From CAZECR01 sp964510495 (lineage in GTDB: Bacteria; Patescibacteriota; Patescibacteriia; Magasanikbacterales; GWA2-37-8), in contig CAZECR010000045.1 of the NCBI GenBank assembly GCA_964510495.1, forward strand, positions 1-5,439: a stretch of 5,439 nucleotides of DNA, given 5' to 3'. Under the pieces are notes generated by a model that did not search any database, was not told the DNA's origin, and saw only the letters and a list, made by a program, of their open reading frames with translations. The translations under genes were made by a program, and so were the position numbers. Shown here piece by piece: positions 1 through 4,691 of the stretch (the stretch's first letter is position 1; each line of letters begins with the position of its first letter).

Positions 1-842
1 CAATTTTTGCTCGTGTCAGACCGGAGCAAAAATATCGCTTGGTTGAAGCGCTCCAAAAGCAAGGGCAGATTGTGGCGATGACGGGCGATGGAGTTAACGA
101 TGCGCCGGCGCTTAAAAAAGCACAGATTGGCATTGCAATGGGTAAAAAGGGAACCGAAGTAGCCCGGGCTGCGGCCGGTATCGTGCTCCTCGATGATACG
201 TTTCCGACAATTGTGAGCGCTGTTGAAGAGGGTCGTCGCATTTATGACAATCTCCGCCAGGCATTTGTTTTCTTGTTTTCTTTTCACATGCCGATTATTT
301 TTCTGTCTTTTTTTCCTATTTTGATCGGTCAGAATTTATTTTTCCTTCCGATCCATATTGTTTTTCTGGAATTATTTTGTGACCCTGCATCCGTGCTTGG
401 TTTTGAACGCGATAGAGCGCGTCGCCATGTAATGACTGAACCGCCGCGAAAGGCCAACGAGCCGCTCTTGCCGCCAAAATTGCTCCTCAGAGTCGCTATA
501 CAAGGTTTTGGAATTACGGCAATTACTGCCGGGCTGTATTATTATGGTATTACAATCGGTTCTCCCGAAACGGGTCGTACGCTCGGTATGAGCGCGCTCG
601 TGATGACGCAAGTATTTTTAATTCTTTTTACACGTGAATGGCAGCAGGTAAAAAGCAATTGGCTCCTCCTGGTAATCAGTCTGCTGACACTTGGCATGGT
701 GGTGCTCTGGACGGTTGTGCCGGTTATCCAAGAAGCGTTCCGTTTTGTGCCGGTGTCCGCTGCAGTGTTTGGTGAAGTCGCGCTACTTTCAGTGGCGGCT
801 GCGCTCGCTATGGCGCTGGTCACCAGACTCTTGAAAAAATAA
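1..842 (+). CDS. Cation-transporting P-type ATPase, C-terminal part (5' end outside window)
   Basis: This is the C-terminal ~279 residues of a P-type ion pump, which drives cation transport across the cytoplasmic membrane by ATP hydrolysis. The frame is open from the left edge: the first full codon is at position 3, and residues FARVRPEQK match the conserved P-domain stretch before the hinge. The signature MTGDGVNDAPAL follows at 78-113, the Mg-binding hinge motif of all P-type ATPases. About six hydrophobic segments then follow, fitting M5 to M10 of a P2 (SERCA/PMCA-like) pump. M6 reads HIVFLELFCDPAS, where Glu and Asp sit at the places normally used for cation ligands. The DKTGT phosphorylation site, actuator domain and M1-M4 lie upstream and are unseen. 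The TTG at 39 is internal, not a start. It ends with TAA and has no clear terminator. Transported ion: calcium-like by class, but unproven. Confidence 0.93.
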   Translation, partial: IFARVRPEQKYRLVEALQKQGQIVAMTGDGVNDAPALKKAQIGIAMGKKGTEVARAAAGIVLLDDTFPTIVSAVEEGRRIYDNLRQAFVFLFSFHMPIIFLSFFPILIGQNLFFLPIHIVFLELFCDPASVLGFERDRARRHVMTEPPRKANEPLLPPKLLLRVAIQGFGITAITAGLYYYGITIGSPETGRTLGMSALVMTQVFLILFTREWQQVKSNWLLLVISLLTLGMVVLWTVVPVIQEAFRFVPVSAAVFGEVALLSVAAALAMALVTRLLKK

Positions 843-843
843 A

Positions 844-871
844 TTGTTATATTCTAGTGGTGTGATATAGT
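844..871 (+). promoter_or_regulatory. Possible extended -10 promoter for the 114-residue gene
   Basis: TTGTTA (844-849) is followed after 16 bases by TATAGT (866-871), and TG stands one base ahead of the -10, giving the extended form TGATATAGT. It would start a transcript near 878 with a leader of about 118 bases that contains the palindrome at 912-931. The -35 is only a partial match and the area is AT-rich, so a promoter closer to 997 is equally possible. Confidence 0.3.
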
Positions 872-911
872 ACATTTATTATTGAATTCGTTGCTGGTTT
901 CTTGAGGTGTC

Positions 912-931
912 ATTCCCGCGCAGGCGGGAAT
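912..931. repeat. dRS3-like palindromic repeat
   Basis: The 20-mer ATTCCCGCGCAGGCGGGAAT is a perfect inverted repeat: stem ATTCCCGC, loop GCAG, stem GCGGGAAT. It fits the pattern ATTCCC-N8-GGGAAT known as dRS3 in Neisseria, and similar 'CATTCCCGCG..GGGAATCCAG' sequences recur between genes in many bacteria. The flanks here (CATTCCC before, GGGAATCCAG after) also match that wider form. It is GC-rich within an AT-rich gap and has no downstream T-run, so it is better read as a dispersed repeat unit than as an intrinsic terminator. Only one copy lies in the window, so dispersal is inferred. Confidence 0.6.
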
Positions 932-996
932 CCAGGGTTTGGTGCGTGTAGACTAAATTGTTAAAAATTAAATACTTTAATTAGTAATCACTATTT

Positions 997-1341
997 ATGA
1001 ACATGCACGCGCGCGAGTTTTCACCTATCCAAGAAATTGGAAATAACAACTCAGGCAAAGAAGTGTTTAAAGAAGTTCCGGACGCAAAAGCTTTGGCTGA
1101 AATGATTGCCATTGACAATGGTGACGGCAAACAAGGTGTATCGAGAAAAATTATTGAAGATAGATTGATCGCAAAATTTAATGCGCTACAGCCGGGAGAA
1201 CAGGCAACTTCATACTATGAAGGTAAAAAAGTAACTGTTCAGCGTACAGAAAAAGGCTTTGATTGTACGATTGAACCCGCACAGGTAGAGTCGCTTGAAG
1301 AAAGCGCGGATGAAGATACGGATATTCCTATGGCCGCATAA
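997..1341 (+). CDS. Hypothetical 114-residue protein with acidic C-terminus
   Basis: I do not recognise this protein family. The product is hydrophilic, with no signal peptide or membrane segment, so it is probably cytoplasmic. Residues 1-20 look disordered. Residues 28-66 (centred on DAKALAEMIAIDNGDGKQGV and the following IIEDRLIAKF) look largely helical, around a turn at NGDGKQG. Residues 70-93 read like two or three short beta strands (TSYYEGKKVTV, GFDCTIEP). The last 20 residues are strongly acidic (EESADEDTD) and end PMAA. Cys90 is the only cysteine. No Shine-Dalgarno sequence precedes the ATG at 997, and the ATG at 1003 is an equal alternative. The following terminator and consistent codon use support a real, monocistronic gene. 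It converges with the ferredoxin gene. Confidence 0.7.
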   Translation: MNMHAREFSPIQEIGNNNSGKEVFKEVPDAKALAEMIAIDNGDGKQGVSRKIIEDRLIAKFNALQPGEQATSYYEGKKVTVQRTEKGFDCTIEPAQVESLEESADEDTDIPMAA

Positions 1342-1353
1342 TGTAAAATAAAT

Positions 1354-1386
1354 AAAAAATATCCCGATACAATCGGGATATTTTTT
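1354..1386. terminator. Bidirectional intrinsic terminator
   Basis: The left arm 1354-1368 (A6 then TATCCCGAT) and right arm 1372-1386 (ATCGGGATA then T6) form a perfect 15-bp stem closed by the loop ACA. On the plus strand the GC part is followed by T6, ending the 997-1341 transcript. Read on the minus strand it also ends in T6, so it terminates the ferredoxin operon coming from the right. The ferredoxin TAA stop (1385-1387) overlaps the outer end of the stem, so the structure serves two convergent genes with almost no spare sequence. Confidence 0.88.
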
Positions 1387-1675
1387 ATTCTTCCGGGAAA
1401 ATTTGTTTACCCTGTTCGTCATAGAGAAGTATGGCAAGTACGGGGCAGGACTGGGCAGACATCAGGAGCGTGTCGTCGTCCGCAGCGTCAGGGTCAACAA
1501 TGTACGCGAGGTTTTCATCATCCATCTGGAAGACTCCGGGCGTAACCGCTACGCACGAACGCGCCCCAATACACTTGGCACGGTCAACCACAATATGCCG
1601 AATAGAACCGGTTTTTTTAACAGCGTAATCATTTTTTTCAGGAAGTGGAAAGGGGAGTGGTGCGGTGGGTTCCAT
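1385..1675 (-). CDS. Three-cysteine ferredoxin, probably [3Fe-4S] type
   Basis: A 96-residue small electron carrier of the single-cluster ferredoxin family, cytoplasmic. After a Pro-rich N-terminal tail, residues 28-41 read VVDRAKCIGARSC, then VAVTPGVFQMDDENLAYIVD, and near the C-terminus SCPVLAILLYDE. The ligands are therefore Cys35, Cys41 and Cys77 (followed by Pro78). The place of the usual second cysteine is Ala38, the pattern linked in this family with a [3Fe-4S] cluster, or with a [4Fe-4S] cluster having a non-cysteine ligand. The start is the ATG at 1675. A longer reading from a TTG at 1759 is rejected because that TTG belongs to a consensus -35 box and the transcript would begin inside the added segment. 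No clear Shine-Dalgarno. It is the last gene of the minus-strand operon and ends in the shared terminator. The redox partner is unknown. Confidence 0.88.
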   Translation of the reverse strand: MEPTAPLPFPLPEKNDYAVKKTGSIRHIVVDRAKCIGARSCVAVTPGVFQMDDENLAYIVDPDAADDDTLLMSAQSCPVLAILLYDEQGKQIFPEE

Positions 1676-1730
1676 AGGACGATTTGGTAAAGCTGTAATC
1701 AGATTAGGCACAATAGGCAAAGTAAGTATA

Positions 1731-1759
1731 ATTTTAGCTTTGCTGAGGGTTATTGTCAA
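1731..1759 (-). promoter_or_regulatory. Sigma70-like internal promoter for the ferredoxin gene
   Basis: On the minus strand, TTGACA (1759-1754) is a perfect -35 box, followed by a 17-base spacer and TAAAAT (1736-1731), five of six matches to the -10 consensus. Transcription would start near 1724, about 50 bases before the ferredoxin ATG at 1675. The -35 box covers the TGA stop of the NUDIX gene (1758-1756). The 80-base gap here is the largest in the operon, as expected where a secondary promoter sits. Confidence 0.7.
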
Positions 1760-2172
1760 CGTTTCAGATATGCTTCAAACACAGGGTACAAGTTTGGAAT
1801 GATATTTGCCTGCATATATTCTTTAGGGTCTATCCACGCAAAAGCAGTGTGGTCGGCGCTGAGGGCTACCGTGTCTGTTGCGCTTTCGCATTCAAAGAAA
1901 ATGCCGACAATTTGCCATGGCTCGTCTTTAACCGTTGGCCGCCATTCGTTAACGAAAAATGGTTTGCCGATCGTTATCGTAAGCCCAGTTTCTTCGAGGA
2001 CTTCACGCCGGAGCGCATCGTCAAAACGCTCACCAGGTTGTATTCGTCCGCCAACAACATCATATTTATTCACGTTGGTTCCGTCCTGGTAGTTACTCGA
2101 TTCTTGCAAAACTAAAATCTTACCCTTGTGGGTAATGAATGCTTTGGTGGCAACAAATAGTTTTGGTTCCAT
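1756..2172 (-). CDS. NUDIX hydrolase
   Basis: A 138-residue enzyme of the NUDIX superfamily, which hydrolyses nucleoside diphosphates linked to another moiety (X), using Mg. The full Nudix box GX5EX7REUXEEXGU is present at residues 42-64: G42, E48, then R56-E57-V58, E60-E61 and G63-L64. The N-terminal strand (KLFVATKAFITHKGKILVLQES) and the preceding YDVVGGRIQPGE fit an MutT-like fold. The C-terminal half has FVNEWRP and DHTAFAWIDPKEY, a common feature of general (d)NTP or sugar-nucleotide NUDIX enzymes, so the substrate cannot be named. The ATG at 2172 lies four bases after the stop of the upstream ferredoxin-like gene, implying translational coupling. It ends with TGA, evidence that TGA is a stop here. 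Confidence 0.93.
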   Translation of the reverse strand: MEPKLFVATKAFITHKGKILVLQESSNYQDGTNVNKYDVVGGRIQPGERFDDALRREVLEETGLTITIGKPFFVNEWRPTVKDEPWQIVGIFFECESATDTVALSADHTAFAWIDPKEYMQANIIPNLYPVFEAYLKR

Positions 2173-2176
2173 AGGT

Positions 2177-2491
2177 TTAAAAAATATCTCCTAAAAAATC
2201 GTCCTTGGCAACGGTGTCGAGTGTTGGGTGTACCAGTTTTTGCACTTCATTCTTCTCAATTTTTTCGGCAATCGTTTTGGTGGTGGCTTCGTGAATAATA
2301 TATTCGTCATTAATAACTACGTTGGGGCCTTGTTCGCAGTAATCAACGCATTCGGTAAAATCCAAATCAACCCGTTCGTTTTTTAAACCAAACGCGAGTC
2401 CGAAATGTTCTTCGAGCCTGTCCATAATAGATTGTGAATTGCGTGCGGAGCATTTATTGCCGCAACAGACGCGAATTTGTTTGGGTGGCAT
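2177..2491 (-). CDS. Thioredoxin-like [2Fe-2S] ferredoxin (NuoE-like fold)
   Basis: A 104-residue protein resembling the thioredoxin-fold [2Fe-2S] ferredoxins related to the NuoE/HoxE subunits. The N-terminus IRVCCGNKCSARNS and the later TECVDYCEQGPNVVIND give the family pattern C-x4-C ... C-x3-C: Cys9 (or Cys10), Cys14, Cys48 and Cys52. The GPNVVIND strand after the last cysteine is typical. It would act as a soluble one-electron carrier; no complex I or hydrogenase genes are visible nearby, so the partner is unknown. The ~40 residues after the cluster domain are charged and helical. It starts at the ATG at 2491, with an AGGA Shine-Dalgarno seven bases upstream inside the preceding gene's stop region, and ends four bases before the NUDIX start. 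Confidence 0.9.
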   Translation of the reverse strand: MPPKQIRVCCGNKCSARNSQSIMDRLEEHFGLAFGLKNERVDLDFTECVDYCEQGPNVVINDEYIIHEATTKTIAEKIEKNEVQKLVHPTLDTVAKDDFLGDIF

Positions 2492-2498
2492 ATGTCTA

Positions 2499-2502
2499 TC
2501 CT
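2499..2502 (-). promoter_or_regulatory. Shine-Dalgarno AGGA of the [2Fe-2S] ferredoxin gene
   Basis: On the minus strand AGGA stands seven bases before the ATG at 2491 and overlaps the TAG stop (2503-2501) of the upstream kinase-like gene. It is the only clear Shine-Dalgarno in the minus-strand operon, and it supports the chosen start. Confidence 0.6.
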
Positions 2503-3022
2503 AGAGTGAAAGCGCGTTTTCAATGGCGTTCATTATTTTTTCAGGTGGCAGCGAAGCGTCGATGGTTATGAAACCGAGTTCCTGGGCTTTTTGGTCAAGC
2601 CACGGCAACCACTGCATAATCTCCTCGCGCTCTTCAGGCTTCTTGCCCCACGAATTATCTCTTTCAGCTTTCTGAAGCCGCTCTTCAACCAGGCTGTCGG
2701 AAATTTTCAGATAAAATTTGTAGTCAAACAGGTCGATAACGTCGAAGGTATTCTGGGATTGCCCGAAAAAGTAAACAGGAGCATTTTGCTCAAGGTATTT
2801 TTGAAGAAAATTTTTATCCCAGAGTAAACGATGGCTTTGGAGCCATTCATGAGTCACCGGAGCGGGTGGGTCCACTTTTTGCCCGGCCGTGTCAAAATAA
2901 GTCATTAAGCCCGGAATAGTATCAGCATCTACCGCGTTAAAATGCTTGTTTTTCATGTATGCCGCCAGATAACTCTTTCCACTACCTGATGCTCCGGTAA
3001 TAAGTATTTTTTTCCTATTCAT
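2501..3022 (-). CDS. P-loop kinase-like NTPase
   Basis: A 173-residue cytoplasmic P-loop protein with the size and layout of small-molecule kinases (adenylate/shikimate/dephospho-CoA kinase-like; AAA_33/AAA_18 type). The first strand and Walker A read KKILITGASGSGKS, with G10 to S17 as the phosphate-binding loop. VDADTIPG (31-38) is at the place where such kinases bind the acceptor. VYFFGQSQN (83-91) follows a strand, and FYLKIS with Arg115, Arg121 and Asn123 in SLVEERLQKAERDNSWGKK looks like the LID/adenine-binding segment 'R..R..N..GK'. The acceptor substrate cannot be told. The ATG at 3022 was chosen because it puts the P-loop at the usual distance and lies four bases after the previous stop; a GTG at 3034 would add four residues and overlap that gene. 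It ends with TAG. Confidence 0.85.
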   Translation of the reverse strand: MNRKKILITGASGSGKSYLAAYMKNKHFNAVDADTIPGLMTYFDTAGQKVDPPAPVTHEWLQSHRLLWDKNFLQKYLEQNAPVYFFGQSQNTFDVIDLFDYKFYLKISDSLVEERLQKAERDNSWGKKPEEREEIMQWLPWLDQKAQELGFITIDASLPPEKIMNAIENALSL

Positions 3023-3026
3023 ATTT

Positions 3027-3308
3027 TTATACACCCATCATAACCCGAACTTCATCGGGAACTGTGTAGGGCGGATCAAATGTGAGGTCGATAACAACCT
3101 CCTGACCACTGCCGTCTAGAGCGCTTTTAATTTCTTCACTGATCTCTGACCCCCATGGACAGAACGGGGTAGTGTAGGTCATGAGAATAGCGATTTTTTG
3201 CTCCGTAACGTCGAGTTTATAAATCAGACCCATAGTCCAGATATCGAGGCCAATTTCAGGGTCTTTGACGGTTTTGAGTTTTTCGATCACTTCGGCGTGG
3301 GTGAGCAT
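3027..3308 (-). CDS. MIP18-family (DUF59) Fe-S cluster assembly protein, SufT/PaaD-like
   Basis: A 93-residue protein of the MIP18/DUF59 family, whose members help assemble or transfer Fe-S clusters (SufT, the N-terminal domain of many Mrp/ApbC proteins, eukaryotic CIA2). Hallmarks: VKDPEIGLDIWTMGLIYKLDV (residues 14-34, the DPE...GL(I/V)Y motif), ILMTYTTPFCPWGSEI with the conserved Cys50, and the C-terminal DLTFDPPYTVPDEVRVMMG, which corresponds to the family's 'DPPW...' end. The length is the usual single-domain one. The start ATG at 3308 has no Shine-Dalgarno. It heads the well-supported part of the operon, and the two ferredoxins further along are plausible clients of the cluster machinery (inference). 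Confidence 0.93.
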   Translation of the reverse strand: MLTHAEVIEKLKTVKDPEIGLDIWTMGLIYKLDVTEQKIAILMTYTTPFCPWGSEISEEIKSALDGSGQEVVIDLTFDPPYTVPDEVRVMMGV

Positions 3309-3322
3309 AGGGTTTTTTGCGT

Positions 3323-3427
3323 TTATTGACGGAAAAAGGAAGGTTGAGCAGGACAGCTAGGGTGGTTGCAGGCGGGGCATTCTTTGTGTACAATCTCTGT
3401 GAGCTGGAATAGGGTTAAATCTAGCAT
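3323..3427 (-). CDS. Possible 34-residue Cys-rich microprotein
   Basis: A short reading frame from an ATG at 3427 to a TAA at 3325-3323, ending 14 bases before the MIP18-family start and in the same direction. Its first half is an ordinary hydrophobic/charged helix-like stretch (LDLTLFQLTEIVHKE). Its second half contains CPACNHPSCPAQ, giving Cys17, Cys20, His22 and Cys25, a plausible zinc- or Fe-S-binding knuckle. It also accounts for the GC-richer patch in this otherwise AT-rich gap. No Shine-Dalgarno is visible, and a frame of this length can arise by chance. The cysteine pattern, the position at the head of an Fe-S operon and a possible promoter just upstream are the reasons to list it. 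Confidence 0.42.
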   Translation of the reverse strand: MLDLTLFQLTEIVHKECPACNHPSCPAQPSFFRQ

Positions 3428-3446
3428 ACGTGAGGGTTTTGGACAA

Positions 3447-3476
3447 ATTAGAAGCTTTTTTAGACTGGGGATGTAA
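3447..3476 (-). promoter_or_regulatory. Candidate promoter of the minus-strand Fe-S operon
   Basis: On the minus strand, TTACAT (3476-3471) and TCTAAT (3452-3447; five of six -10 matches) are separated by 18 bases. Transcription would begin near 3440, leaving a leader of only about a dozen bases before the microprotein ATG. The -35 match is moderate. No other promoter-like pair stands out in the 187-base divergent gap, although the methylase gene must also be read from it. Confidence 0.35.
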
Positions 3477-3495
3477 TAGTGTTTAAAGTGAAAAT

Positions 3496-4689
3496 ATGGC
3501 AAACAGTAATCTCACAAATGCAAAAAAGGCAAAAAATGATGAGTTTTACACTCAATTTTCAGATATACAAAAAGAGGTGGAATCATATCTTGAATATGAT
3601 CCAAATACTTTTAAGGGTAAGGTTATTTACAGCAACTGTGACGATCCATTCGAAAGCAACTTTTTTCGATATTTTGTATTAAACTTTAAACGCTTAGGAC
3701 TAAAAAGACTTATTTCAACAAGCTACAAACCATCACCCGTCGCCAATACACAATTAGGATTATTTGGTGATGATAAAACTCTCACTAAATCAAAAGGTCG
3801 TCCAAAAATAACCGCTAATAAATTTATTATCAATGAAGTTGGTGACATCGATGGTGACGGATCCTTTACACTTGAAGATATTGCAAAGCAGCTTCGAGCG
3901 AATAAAAATAACGAATGGACTCCCCTTGATGGCGATGGCGATTTTAGAAGTGATGAATGTGTTGAGCTGCTCAAACAGTCTGACATTGTAGTCACCAATC
4001 CTCCGTTTAGTTTATTTCGTGAATATATTACGCAACTTTTTGAGCACAAAAAGCAATTTCTAATCATTGGTAATCTTAATGCAATAACCTACAAGGAAGT
4101 TTTTCCAATGATCAAACAAAATAAGGTGTGGCTCGGAAACAACGCAAGAGTTAATGGTGGTGCAATGTTCTACGAGATTCCAGAAGCTGTTGCAAATTTA
4201 GAACAAGTGCGTGAAATTAAGACTGACGAAAAAGGTAAGAAAGTATATATAACAAGAGTCCAAGGTGTACGTTGGTTTACAAATCTTGACCACGGACGAC
4301 TACACCAGCCGATTAGTTTGATGACTCACGCCGACGTTTTAAAATTCAGCACCAATAAACCATTCGTGCACTATGACAATTATGACGCTATTGAAATTGC
4401 TTTAGTAAAAAATATTCCGAAAGACTACAAGGGTGTTATGGGCGTGCCAATCAGTTTCTTAGATAAGTATTCACCCAAGCAATTTGAGATTTTAGGCACA
4501 AGCGATAATGGCCTGGTAGATAACATTTACAAGACATCGCCTGGTTTAAAAAAACAATTTGTAGAAGATTATTATAAAGCTGGTGGCACAGGTGCATACA
4601 AAGAAGGCAATCCTACTGCTGGTTTTTACGAAGATGGCATTGCAAAAATGGCCTACAAACGAATTTTTATTAAGCACAAGAAAAAATAA
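3496..4689 (+). CDS. EcoRI-family adenine-specific DNA methyltransferase
   Basis: A 397-residue DNA N6-adenine methyltransferase resembling M.EcoRI: it transfers methyl from S-adenosylmethionine to adenine in a specific DNA site. Matching blocks in order: NAKKAKNDEFYTQFSDIQKE (8-27), VIYSNCDDPFESNFFRYFVLNF (43-64), GDGDFRS (146-152), SDIVVTNPPFSLFREY (162-177) with the catalytic NPPF at 168-171, FLIIGNLNAITYKEVF, WFTNLDHGRLH (260-270), YDNYDAIEI and VMGVPISFLDKYSPKQFEI. It is longer than M.EcoRI (326 residues, from memory), with extra sequence before GDGDFRS containing an EF-hand-like loop (117-128) and extra residues near the C-terminus. The ATG at 3496 keeps the conserved N-terminus; an overlapping GTG frame at 3479 is a shadow. 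Base composition is AT-richer than genes to the left. The actual recognition site cannot be read from the sequence. Confidence 0.95.
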   Translation: MANSNLTNAKKAKNDEFYTQFSDIQKEVESYLEYDPNTFKGKVIYSNCDDPFESNFFRYFVLNFKRLGLKRLISTSYKPSPVANTQLGLFGDDKTLTKSKGRPKITANKFIINEVGDIDGDGSFTLEDIAKQLRANKNNEWTPLDGDGDFRSDECVELLKQSDIVVTNPPFSLFREYITQLFEHKKQFLIIGNLNAITYKEVFPMIKQNKVWLGNNARVNGGAMFYEIPEAVANLEQVREIKTDEKGKKVYITRVQGVRWFTNLDHGRLHQPISLMTHADVLKFSTNKPFVHYDNYDAIEIALVKNIPKDYKGVMGVPISFLDKYSPKQFEILGTSDNGLVDNIYKTSPGLKKQFVEDYYKAGGTGAYKEGNPTAGFYEDGIAKMAYKRIFIKHKKK

Positions 4690-4691
4690 TT

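Noticed and set aside
372..823. Minus-strand frames opposite the ATPase
   Set aside because: Low-complexity shadows of membrane-segment coding sequence; the plus strand has unmistakable P-type ATPase motifs.
912..931. Palindrome as intrinsic terminator of the ATPase gene
   Set aside because: No T-run follows the hairpin and it lies 70 bases past the stop; a dispersed repeat explains it better.
1756..1758. TGA as a sense codon (alternative genetic code)
   Set aside because: TGA ends a full-length NUDIX protein exactly where the family normally ends, and no internal TGA is needed in any gene seen here.
1676..1759. N-terminal extension of the ferredoxin from a TTG at 1759
   Set aside because: The TTG is part of a consensus -35 box and the likely transcript start (~1724) lies inside the extension; the added residues are hydrophobic and unlike the family.
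1403..2115. Several plus-strand frames opposite the ferredoxin and NUDIX genes
   Set aside because: They are antisense shadows of genes with clear motifs on the other strand.
3023..3034. GTG start for the kinase-like gene four codons upstream
   Set aside because: It would overlap the preceding gene, and the ATG at 3022 places the Walker A strand at the usual distance from the N-terminus.
3479..3682. 67-residue plus-strand frame from a GTG
   Set aside because: It lies out of frame inside the strongly supported methylase gene and shows no family features.
3723..4067. Minus-strand 114-residue frame opposite the methylase
   Set aside because: It is a shadow of the methylase coding strand, with Ser-rich, non-family-like sequence.
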